A stretch of DNA of 10,444 nucleotides. It comes from Actinomortierella ambigua (Eukaryota; Mortierellomycota; Mortierellomycetes; Mortierellales; Mortierellaceae). Where the stretch lies: positions 1 through 10,444 of the forward strand of contig JAAAJB010000859.1 of the NCBI GenBank assembly GCA_016098155.1. The letters run 5' to 3'. The notes under the pieces are model-generated. The model ran no database searches. It saw nothing but the letters and a program-made list of their open reading frames with translations, and was not told the origin of the DNA. Made by a program: the position numbers and the translations under genes. Shown here piece after piece: positions 1-7,010 of the stretch (its first letter is position 1; every line of letters begins with the position of its first letter).

Positions 1-288
1 TCTCTCTCTCTCTCCCTCTCTCTGTCTCTGTCTCTCGCTCGCTCGTTCATACTCCACCGACTTTTCTCCCCTTTTGTTTGGCTCTGACTTACACCCCGCT
101 TCCCTTTCCCCCTCCCCCCCACGCTGACCAAATGTGACACCCGTCCTATCACACAGGCACCAACGACTGATTGCATCTTTCTCAAGGAACCAAGGGAGGG
201 CCACAGGGGCATCCACCAATCGTTCTTGTTCTTTTTTTTTTTTTTTTGTTTCTTCTTTTCTCCTTCTTCCTCTCTCTCGTCTTCTTAC
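1..288 (-). other. Intron 1 of the ERMP1-like gene (continues off the left edge)
   Basis: The donor GTAAGAAG lies at 288-281 on the minus strand, phase 1. The first ~50 bases after it are almost purely purine, followed by a 16-17 base A run. I found no convincing acceptor plus coding continuation within the window, so at least 288 bp of intron is inferred. On the plus strand, bases 1-36 are a CT/CTGT/CTCG microsatellite. Confidence 0.7.
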
Positions 289-919
289 CTTTGGACATAA
301 AGTCAAAGCGATGGGATCCATCGTCGACCTGGACCCACATGTCAAAGTTGGGCAGGGTCAGCTCTGGGTGCTGGAGGGCATGGATGCGCGATTGCTCACG
401 CAGAGACTCGAGTTCACGGATGAGGTAGGTCTTGGCCTCGAGCTCTTGGGCTGTGCCGACAAGCCGCCAGCCAATGTTACTGGACAGGTGGTGGACGACC
501 TTCCGGACGTTGCCCTCGGAGAAGTGTGGTTGGCCCGTGAGTGGATCAGATCCTGTCAGGACAGGGGTCGGCAGGTTGTGATATTGCAGCTGGAAGCTTG
601 TCATGATGATCAGCGCCAAGAACCCCAGGAACACGGCCCACCCAGACAGTGCATTCTTGGGCCCATGTCGCTCGTTAAAGGGGTTTGTCCATGTGAGTGG
701 TGTGCCAAGGATCCCCCGTCGTGCCCTCTTGCCGTGAATGCTGTTGTTGTGGTTGATGTCATCCCCGTCGCTGTCGTCGCCTCTCTTGCCTTTGTTGCCT
801 GTCAAATGAGCAATCGACTGGATGTCGAGGTCGTCAATGGTCGAGAGCGATTCATCAATGACATTCTCCAATGTCGTCTTGAGATGACGCTGCTTGAGCG
901 CCGTATTCATAGTGGACAT
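289..919 (-). CDS. ERMP1: ER membrane metallopeptidase, M28 family (ERMP1/Fxna-like), first coding exon, partial
   Basis: The first 210 residues of a membrane-bound zinc aminopeptidase of family M28 are encoded here. The ATG at 919-917 is the first ATG in this open frame. A second ATG ten bases on (910-908) has the better context (A at -3). The exon ends at 289 after one base of a codon, before a GTAAGAAG donor. Visible in the protein: a polar tail (residues 1-90) with an acidic patch near 48-54 and a basic GKRARR at 63-68, one membrane segment at about 91-109, then the start of the lumenal domain. That start has the family-typical FSEGNVRKVVHHL (133-145), IGWRLVGT (149-156), AKTYLIRELE (162-171), and a strand around WVQVDDGSHRFDF (195-207). 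The metal-binding residues and the later membrane helices lie beyond the left edge, so catalytic integrity cannot be judged. By homology it would sit in the ER membrane with the peptidase in the lumen. It is divergent from the SNAPC1-like gene. Family call is firm; the exact ortholog is not. Confidence 0.85.
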
Positions 920-930
920 GAACCAAGTCT

Positions 931-952
931 GGTCGGTGGGTTGGTCGGTGGG
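931..952. repeat. Short tandem duplication in the ERMP1-like 5' leader
   Basis: The ten bases GGTCGGTGGG occur twice, at 931-940 and 943-952, with a 12-base period. They lie immediately upstream of the ERMP1-like start codon. It may be a simple leader duplication; no function is evident. Confidence 0.6.
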
Positions 953-1184
953 GAAGAAAAAAAAAGGAGTTTTGGGGGAAAGGAACAAAGAAGAAACAAA
1001 CGACAATTGAGAGACTAGAAAAGCAAAAGGGCAGTGTTGAAGCGGTAAACTTTGTGTTAGACTTCATTCATTTGGTTCCACAACAGCCTCGATCATCCCA
1101 AAGGGAAGAGATTAGCCGGAGGTAAGGGAAAGGGAGGCTGCAAAGAATCTGGGCTGTTGTCCTGAGCAGAGAGGGAGTATTGTT

Positions 1185-1350
1185 ACCTTGGAGGGGGGAG
1201 AGAGGAAGGACGAGGAGGAGGAGGAGGGATAGAGAGGAAGGAAGAAGAGGAAGAAGAAGAAGAGACAGAGAAGGGGAAGAACAAGAAGAAACAAAAACGA
1301 ATGGGTTTAAAAAGAGAAGGAACAGAAAGAAGAAATGTTGGTACCTTTTT
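1185..1350 (+). repeat. Homopurine (GGA/GAA-rich) tract
   Basis: The plus strand is almost entirely A and G for about 160 bases, with GGA, GAA and GAAGAA units and a few C/T interruptions. The minus strand (the ERMP1-like sense strand) is correspondingly pyrimidine-rich. Such tracts can form triplex DNA or serve as promoter or leader CT-rich tracts. Which, if either, applies here is not shown. Confidence 0.7.
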
Positions 1351-1833
1351 TTTTTTTTCTTTTTTGTGGCCAAGTCGAGAGTTTAAAGAGAAAAAGGGTT
1401 CACAACAGAGAGAAAAGCACACGCATGGTGGTAGACTAGTGCTCATAAATTCACAGCAGCAGCAGCAATAACAACAAACAACAAATGTACTTCCCGTTGC
1501 TAGCCCCCATCTCACAACCTCTCTCTTGTCACGAACTTGACCATGCGTGGTAAACAACCCAACAACAACAACAAGAACACACAATATGAGCTTGCATCGA
1601 GATGAGTGTGCGCCAATTCTCGCGTATCAAAAATCATTTATCCCATCCATCCAGCCATGGGTCCACGCCACTCTTTTCTCTCACTCTCACTTGTTCTCCT
1701 TCTTTCCTTCTCCTTCCCTCCCCACAAACAGATTTTGTCGATCTGCTGTCCTCCTGCTTTCTTTCGAGGAAGGCAGGAGGAGAGAGGGGTTCAAGGGGGC
1801 AGAGTGGTGCACTTGACCCACAAAAAAAGGGTT

Positions 1834-1842
1834 CTATATAAG
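1834..1842 (+). promoter_or_regulatory. TATA box (CTATATAAG)
   Basis: CTATATAAG on the plus strand is a close match to the TATA consensus, placing a start site near 1862-1872. The next plus-strand gene start is the SNAPC1-like ATG at 2590, about 750 bases on. Use by that gene would imply a long leader or a leader intron. It may instead be unused or serve an untranslated RNA. Confidence 0.45.
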
Positions 1843-1858
1843 ACGTGCGAGTAGTGTT

Positions 1859-1873
1859 TGTGCGCGCGCGTGC
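1859..1873. repeat. Alternating purine-pyrimidine run (GTGCGCGCGCGTGC)
   Basis: About 15 bases of strictly alternating purine and pyrimidine, mostly CG and TG steps, fall where transcription from the TATA box at 1834 would begin. Alternating CG/TG runs are prone to form Z-DNA. The run is short, so any effect is speculative. Confidence 0.5.
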
Positions 1874-2123
1874 TTCGTTTTGGAGAGAGGGGTGGACACG
1901 AGAATAACTCTACAACATGAAGCGAGGAGGAGAAAGACTCGAGATGCTATCCTGAAGGTCATCCACCCCATCGTCATCATCACCAACATCGTTGCTCTCC
2001 CCCACCTCCCCACCCCCCAACCTCAGCAGAGCTGACACATGGCACTCATCTCTTTTTCTGTCAAAGACAGACAGAACGGACGGACAAGAAGTTGAATAGG
2101 CACACGATCACACCATCCACCCC

Positions 2124-2124
<1 letters not shown>

Positions 2125-2162
<38 letters not shown>
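2125..2162 (+). repeat. (TC)19 dinucleotide microsatellite
   Basis: A perfect (TC)19 run lies between the TATA box and the SNAPC1-like start codon. It would be within the transcribed leader or a leader intron if the upstream TATA box is used. Confidence 0.9.
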
Positions 2163-2165
<3 letters not shown>

Positions 2166-2385
2166 GCGAGAAGGTAGGATGGCTTTTCCCCTTTGTTTGT
2201 TTCTTCTTGCCTCTCTCTCCACATCAAATGCTCGCTCACTTGGTTTCGTCGAGTGGCCAATGATCCATCTCGTCTCGATGCACTCCTTTACTCCTCCTCC
2301 TCCTCTTCAATGACAAGCATGTGCACTTGTTGTCCTCTCTCCTTCTCTCTCCCTCTCTCTTGCTCGGAGCAAAGTACCGAAGAGC

Positions 2386-2442
2386 TTATCAGCTGGCGTC
2401 ACGCCTTATCACTTTTCCATCCCTTCCATCATGAGATGATAA
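2386..2442. promoter_or_regulatory. Cluster of three GATA-type sites upstream of SNAPC1-like gene
   Basis: TTATCA (TGATAA on the minus strand) occurs at 2386-2391 and 2406-2411, and TGATAA on the plus strand at 2437-2442. All three match the WGATAR core of fungal GATA factors. The first two flank GGCGTCACGCC (2396-2406), a short inverted repeat containing a CRE-like TGACGC core on the minus strand. Three sites in 57 bp are suggestive, but binding is not shown. Confidence 0.4.
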
Positions 2443-2461
2443 AGAAAAAACAAGTTTGTCC

Positions 2462-2489
2462 TGGGTGCCACCAAAATTTCTGGCACCCA
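2462..2489. repeat. Perfect 9-bp inverted repeat with 10-base spacer
   Basis: TGGGTGCCA (2462-2470) and TGGCACCCA (2481-2489) are exact reverse complements around an A/T-rich spacer. The element ends 100 bases before the SNAPC1-like ATG. It could be a dimer binding site in DNA or a stable hairpin in a leader RNA. Confidence 0.8.
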
Positions 2490-2551
2490 TTGTGACTGCT
2501 CTCGGTTCATTTCTGTCCCCAGCAACTTCCACACCAAACGAAACCCAAGCA

Positions 2552-2563
2552 ATGATGCACTGA
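2552..2563 (+). CDS. Possible minimal upstream ORF (Met-Met-His-stop)
   Basis: ATG ATG CAC TGA lies 26 bases before the main start codon of the SNAPC1-like gene. If the leader includes it, scanning ribosomes would meet two tandem ATGs and a stop just before the main ATG. It lies downstream of a possible leader acceptor at 2522. The transcript start is unknown, so this is a candidate only. Confidence 0.35.
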   Translation: MMH

Positions 2564-2589
2564 TCAACAGCTCAAGAGTTTGCGTCTCC

Positions 2590-3391
2590 ATGAACCTGTC
2601 GCTACCTAATCAGAATGCCACCACCCCACCAGCCACTCTGCCGTTTATGCCATTCGTGCCCAGTGCACGAGCCGACATTTACACTGCCGACCCACGTCTC
2701 CTTGAGGAATATCACCAGTGTATCGTTCTGGGCCACATCGCCGTCTACAAACGTGCCTTGATCTCCGACATTGAACACTTGCTCTGTGAATATGCCAAGG
2801 TATGTAGACAAAATCGAGTGTATGTGTTTATGTGAAAACAAGAGGATCCACATCTCCATTGCTCCGGAGGAACGAGTAACACCGAAACAAGGAAGCATTA
2901 ACGTCAATATCCCTTCCTCCTCCCCCTCCCTTGTATTCCTATAATTGCACAACCAAGTAGAAAGATGCCTACGATTTCCGCGCCTTCGTGGACGCGTGGA
3001 AGAAGCTTCGGTTCTCCATCATCCACATGGGATGTACAGAGAAGCACGGACGCGAAGCGTTTATGAATTGTGTCTACCAGATCTTCTTATGTAACGTTCA
3101 TACAAAAAAGAAGTAGAGGAATACGCCAATCACATCTCGCGCCATATTGGGATTCAAAACTCACACGAACCCGACTCTTTTTTTTTTTTGTAGCCTACCT
3201 TCAAGACAACTATGTGCGACAGATCCAAAATGCAGCTGTTTATGGACTCTACATGACGTACTTGACGCAACCCCTCTCACTCCCAAAGGTTGGCATCCGG
3301 ATGACACCCGAGCGATGGGAAGTGCTCGACAAATTTTGTATCACAGCCTGCCAATTGGCAGAGAGGCAACGACAACGACATGACCAACAGG

Positions 3392-3437
<46 letters not shown>

Positions 3438-3713
3438 GCATCCATCTGATCTTTTCAATCTTGGCGGGGAAGATGTCGCGTACACGATTTTCAAACTGCG
3501 CGAGTCGAACGCCTTTTTATTCGTGCCCCGGGATGACCCTATTGGCACCATCATGCGGTTCGACCGTGACGACATTCAAGAATCGGTAGAGCTGAAGCTC
3601 TTGGAGCTGGAACGTGTCGTTATGACCAAGCGCATGGTAAGGCCAAAAAACACACACCTACACACTCACACACCAATTGGTCGGAACAAATGACAGAGAG
3701 GGCAAGGGAATAG

Positions 3714-3773
<60 letters not shown>

Positions 3774-4210
3774 ACACCATATTTCTTCTCCCTTACTTTC
3801 TATGGTTCCTCAACTCGTTTTTTTCCCCTTTCTCTTTACTATACGTTGCATTAGGACCCAGCACCGCAAAAGATCGACGAACTTGACAAACACGACAAAT
3901 TCTACAAAGGCTCCAAACAGCCGCTGTTGACGACCCCGATCGCCCAACAGGCGATCCGCCGCGTACAAGAAAAACTGCACCGAGGCCAGCCGCTCCGCTC
4001 CATGGCCAGTAGTGCACGCTCGCGCAATCTTCACCACCCTCACCACCAGAGCTTGTCGTCTTCGACCTCGGCCTTTAACCCATTCGGTCACCTCGATGGA
4101 CAGCTCCAAACGCTCCGCGGTGTTGTTACGAATGAGGCGGGCGAGGTTAGAGCGGTGGACAAAAGGAGAGGAGAAGAGGGAGAGAAAGGACAGGAGGAGG
4201 AGGAAGGACC

Positions 4211-4241
<31 letters not shown>

Positions 4242-4727
4242 TCAGAAACCACTTCTCCAGGTGCCTCCTCCACTGCACCGGAGAGTGCGCCTACCACGAC
4301 AACAACGGTTGCTACCCCTCCTACCTTCTCCTCCTCTTCTCCCTCTTCTCCCAGTGCAATCGCCAAAGGCAAGACAAGGGCGGATACAGGTCATCCAGAT
4401 CTGCCAGGTGGTGCTCCCTCGACGCCCTCTTCTTCTTTTTCTTCCTCCTCTTCTTCACTACCCTCGGCGGCAAGCACGCCACTGCTGCCCGTTGGCGAGC
4501 ATGGATCTGCGACACTGGGGCAGACGAACAAGAGGGGATCAACAGGGGCGGCAGCAACAACAGCAACAGCAAAGGGAATGAAGAGTTTATTTTCGCCCGT
4601 AAAGTCGGAAATTGCAGGCGATTTCGAAGAGTTGATGAAACAGCATATCAAGACGCGGTGGCGGCGGCTGGACTATGCTGTCCAAGGCAGGCTGGATAGC
4701 TTTTCACAGGAGGAGAACAAGAGTTGA
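2590..4727 (+). CDS. SNAPC1: snRNA-activating protein complex subunit 1-like (SNAP43) protein, 4 exons, 551 aa
   Basis: SNAPc binds the proximal sequence element of small nuclear RNA promoters and recruits Pol II or Pol III. This subunit would act in the nucleus. Exons are 2590-2799, 2961-3090, 3194-3636 and 3855-4727; all splices keep frame (phases 0, 1, 0) and every junction is GT-AG. The conserved SNAP43 domain spans about residues 55-245: YDFRAFVDAWKKLRFSIIHMG (begins at 74), YVRQIQNAAVYGLYMTYLTQP, a WEVLDKF segment, and DVAYTIFKLRESNAFLF. A polyQ run (181-195) interrupts the domain and a second (381-389) lies in the tail. The C-terminal 290 residues are low complexity (Gln, Ser, Thr, Pro), ending in a conserved-looking IAGDFEELMKQHIKTRW helix. 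The ATG at 2590 is the first in frame before the conserved region. The protein is longer than the ~370 aa typical of animal SNAP43, because of the tail. Family call is strong; partner subunits are not in the window. Confidence 0.88.
2800..2960 (+). other. SNAPC1-like intron 1
   Basis: GTATGTAG donor directly after the AAG codon and an AAGTAG acceptor; phase 0, 161 bp. Joining Ala-Lys to Lys-Asp-Ala-Tyr keeps the conserved domain continuous. Confidence 0.85.
3091..3193 (+). other. SNAPC1-like intron 2
   Basis: GTAACG donor and an acceptor preceded by a run of eleven T's, ending GTAG; phase 1, 103 bp. The split codon T|CC restores Ser-Tyr-Leu-Gln in the conserved domain. Confidence 0.85.
3394..3438 (+). 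repeat. (CAA)14-CAG polyglutamine tract in coding sequence
   Basis: Fourteen CAA codons and one CAG encode Gln 181-195 of the SNAPC1-like protein. The tract sits between two conserved blocks of the SNAP43 domain. Confidence 0.9.
3637..3854 (+). other. SNAPC1-like intron 3 with (GA)25
   Basis: GTAAGG donor and GCATTAG acceptor, phase 0, 218 bp. Bases 3721-3770 are a perfect (GA)25 run, followed by a strongly pyrimidine-rich second half (TTCTTCTCCC and TTTTTTTCCCC) leading to the acceptor. Confidence 0.85.
3721..3770 (+). repeat. (GA)25 dinucleotide microsatellite
   Basis: Twenty-five perfect GA units, 50 bp, inside SNAPC1-like intron 3. It is the longest perfect dinucleotide run in the window. 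Confidence 0.95.
4212..4238 (+). repeat. (CAG)9 polyglutamine tract in coding sequence
   Basis: Nine pure CAG codons encode Gln 381-389 in the SNAPC1-like tail. The codon differs from the CAA used in the first polyQ tract, so the two runs expanded independently. Confidence 0.9.
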
Positions 4728-4853
4728 AAAAAAAAAAGAAACAAAGCATCTCTCGTCTTTGTGGACAACATGAACGGGCAACCCACCTCCCTCCTCTTTC
4801 TGTAATATAAGGCAAAATATATGTATTTGTATACTACCATACTGATATCGCGA

Positions 4854-4859
4854 AATAAA
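4854..4859 (+). terminator. Polyadenylation signal AATAAA of the SNAPC1-like gene
   Basis: A canonical AATAAA lies 127 bases after the SNAPC1-like stop codon. It is preceded by an AT-rich ATATATGTATTTGTATA stretch. It sits 50 bases from the stop codon of the convergent TRIC gene, so cleavage would occur close to or within that gene's 3' end. Confidence 0.65.
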
Positions 4860-4908
4860 GCAAAAATAGGCCACTACGAGTAGTAAGACCTCATCTCCCT
4901 CTTTTTTT

Positions 4909-6673
4909 TTACAATTCCTGCTGTACAGGCTTGCGTCGACGTGTGCTCGTCCGCGAAGCCGTGGCGGTTGTCTCGGTCGCAGTGGTACCAGCGGCCGTCT
5001 TTCCACTACCGCGCTTGCGTCCTCCTCGTCCTCCTCGTCCTCCTCGTGCAGAAGGCGTCGAAGCACGTCTAGGCGCATAGTCATCGTCGTCCGTATCCTG
5101 GTCTCGCTGGTTCTGATGCTGTCGCATCTCCTTCTCGATCTGGTCCAGCTCCATCTCCAGCTCCTCTTCCTGCTGCTCTTCCTCTTCTTCTTCTTCTTCC
5201 TCAGCCGTCTCCGTCCGCAGGTCGTCCTCCAACAGATCCTCAGTTTCGTCATCATCATGCTTCATAGCTCTTTGACGAAGAGGCAGCCGCTTCGCTCTCG
5301 TGCTAGTCACTCTCTTGGTCGTCGTTGTTGTCGTCTTAGCCGTGGTACCGGTAGCAGCCTTGAAGGACCCCTGTGTGTTCTTTGGCATCTGCATGAAGCT
5401 CGCCGTCAACTGTCCCAACCAACGCTTGGGTGCCGCGACAAGCGAGTACCCACGGGCGGCGAGGGACTGTTCGCAACGATGGGCGACCAACAGCGATGAC
5501 ATCAACAACATGGTGGTGGCACGGGCCTCGCCATGGTCGATCAGGCCGCCCGAGGCGTGTGGGCTGCTATTGTCGATTTCGGGATTGTTTTCCTGGTTGC
5601 CATAGAGGAACTGGTAGACCTGGGGCGAGGTCGAGGTCGCGTAGAAGAAGGCGCTCGTCAGCGCTGCCTTCATGTCCCAGGTGGCGGCATGGGCCCAGGA
5701 AGGGGTGGACCAGGACCAATGATGCGTTTTGAGTTTCAGTACGTCTAAAAAAGAGGAAGAAAAGAGCACAGACACAGGACACACAGACACACACAGACAT
5801 ACAGACAGATGGCGGTGAGTTTCTGCCATTTCGTGAAAAGAGAAACAAAAACAAGGGGGTTGGGGGGGGGGCAGGAATAGTAGCACTTTTTTTTTTGTTT
5901 TTTACCAGCCCATAGACCGCCACCACATCCGGAAATGGTGCCCAACAGCAGCATGGCAAACCAAGGCTCCATGGCGCTGCCGCTGCTGCCTCCATGACGA
6001 TCGGCCGCGAACCGGTTCCGCGAACCGTCCACACCGAGTTTGGCGATATTCAACCCGCGCTGGGACGCGTCGGCCGTGATCAGGATCGAGTCGAGCAACG
6101 TCGCCGGGATGGCCGTCTGCAAAATTCCGTACAGGGATGTGTACTGGATCAAAAAGAACGTCAGTGCGTACGTGGGCACGACCACGTTCGAGCCTAGCCA
6201 CGACGGTGGCATGCCCAATAGCATGCCTATTTTTTGAGAGAGAGGAGGAGGAGAGAGGAGGAGAGAGGAGAAGAGAATAACAGGTGAGAAAACCAATGAC
6301 AAAAAAAACCAGCTCTGAGGTGTTTCGCGTCGCGTACAAAGTCAGGCACACACACAGATATACATGTATGCTCTCTTCATATCTCTCTCTCTCTCTCCCT
6401 CTGTCACACATTACTGGTAGTGAAGCCTCCACCGAGGGCAGTGGCAAGGCAGGAAATGAGGCCTTGGCCCCAGGAGACGCGATAGGGCTTTGGGTTCTCG
6501 TCGCCGTCGAGGCGCGACTGCTCCGCAGCAGCCTCAATTGCCTGACGATAGGCCATGGCAATGCGAATGCCATGCAGAGCTGTGAAGATGCTGAGTGGCA
6601 GCCAATCGGTGTGGAAGGTCAAGGTTGGCAGCTCAATGATGGTGTCTGCCCATTCCTTGGACAGAAACGACAT
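4909..6673 (-). CDS. TMEM38: TRIC-type intracellular cation channel (TMEM38 family), 3 exons, 471 aa
   Basis: TRIC channels are trimeric potassium-permeable channels of the ER that balance charge during calcium release. Exons are 6673-6415, 6226-5906 and 5744-4909; both introns are phase 1 and all junctions are GT-AG. The start has an excellent context (CCACCATG). Hydrophobic segments fall at about residues 25-42, 68-90, 101-122, 130-148, 173-196, 217-240 and 267-287, matching the seven-helix TRIC fold. Two internal repeats are visible: a Gly-Gly-Gly in helix 2 (81-83) and again in helix 5 (188-190), as expected for the pore helices. Residues ~290-471 form a tail that animal TRICs (about 300 aa) lack: a Thr/Lys stretch (324-343), an acidic segment with nine consecutive Glu (375-383) and coiled-coil character to about 405, an RGGRGGRGG motif (427-435) and a basic end. 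Both splices preserve the fold, so the gene looks intact. It converges on the SNAPC1-like gene. Confidence 0.85.
5745..5905 (-). other. TRIC intron 2
   Basis: GTAAAAAAC donor at 5905 and TTTTTTAG acceptor ending at 5745; 161 bp, phase 1, restoring Trp-Ala-Asp-Val-Leu. It contains CA/CAGA-type repeats (about 5768-5812, plus strand) and a G-run pair (5856-5870, plus strand, so C-rich in the RNA). Confidence 0.85.
6227..6414 (-). other. TRIC intron 1 with complementary GA and CT tracts
   Basis: GTAATGTG donor at 6414 and AAAAAATAG acceptor ending at 6227; 188 bp, phase 1, restoring Thr-Ser-Met-Leu in helix 2. On the sense strand a GAGGGAGAGAGAGAGAGA tract follows the donor (6380-6402), and a CTCTCCTCC-type tract precedes the acceptor (6235-6275). 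The two can base-pair with each other. Confidence 0.85.
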
Positions 6674-7010
6674 GGTGGAGTAATTGTCTCTATTTTTTTG
6701 TACTGGAATGAATGTGGTTGGGTGAGAGTGGGTGGGAAAAGAATGAAGGTGAAAGTGCGTGTGGGTTGTGGAGGGGAGGGGGAAAAAGAGGACAGTTGTT
6801 CGGAGTGCAAGGTGCGTGTGTGCAACGGAAAAATGGAAACCAAGGAAACAATCTCCACCTCACCCCTTTCTCTCCCTCCGATGGCACATGCACGAAAGAC
6901 AATCCACATATGAGCTTCAAAGTGTGTTTTATCAAGAAGCATCCGCCTCGTGTAGAAATAGTATATAGGGTATGTATGGTACAATATAGAAGCAAAACAT
7001 GTTTGAGCTC
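6674..7010. other. Intergenic region upstream of the TRIC gene
   Basis: These 337 bp lie between the stop codon of the small coiled-coil gene and the TRIC start, both on the minus strand. It should hold the 3' end of the former and the promoter of the latter. No AATAAA is present on the minus strand; a GATAAA-like variant lies near 6925. A CTATATAC element on the minus strand near 6964-6957 is too far from the ATG to be a confident TATA box. No gene is seen. Confidence 0.4.

Larger units (their letters stand above)
920..2589. other. Divergent intergenic region between the ERMP1-like and SNAPC1-like genes
   Basis: These 1.67 kb separate two start codons that point away from each other, so the region should hold both promoters and leaders. 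It contains a long purine-rich tract (about 1185-1350), CAG/CAA-type short repeats (about 1454-1484 and 1558-1575), a plus-strand TATA box at 1834, an alternating GC/GT stretch at 1859-1873, a (TC)19 run at 2125-2162, three TGATAA sites at 2386-2442 and a hairpin-capable inverted repeat at 2462-2489. The reading frames in it are low-complexity translations of repeats, and I see no recognisable protein. No clear TATA box faces the ERMP1-like gene. Confidence 0.6.

Noticed and set aside
1..36. Repeat-rich edge considered as a CRISPR or satellite array
   Set aside because: It is a simple CT/CTGT microsatellite without spacers, one of many in this genome, and lies in an intron.
920..1006. N-terminal extension of the ERMP1-like protein (Phe-rich stretch)
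   Set aside because: The extended frame has no ATG before 919 and consists of translated leader repeats.
134..1018. A 294-codon plus-strand frame opposite the ERMP1-like exon
   Set aside because: It is the antisense of a clearly conserved M28 exon, reads through the purine and poly-T tracts, and its protein has no domain.
2193..2495. A 100-codon plus-strand frame upstream of the SNAPC1-like gene
   Set aside because: Composed of CT-repeat translations, out of frame with the conserved protein, with no domain.
3036..3043. ACAGAGAA, identical to the core of the U6 snRNA ACAGAGA box, tempting in a gene for a snRNA transcription factor
   Set aside because: It is inside a conserved coding exon of the SNAPC1-like gene, and no other U6 sequence surrounds it. 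Coincidence.
3249..3575. Minus-strand frame with a polycysteine run
   Set aside because: It is the antisense translation of the CAA polyglutamine tract.
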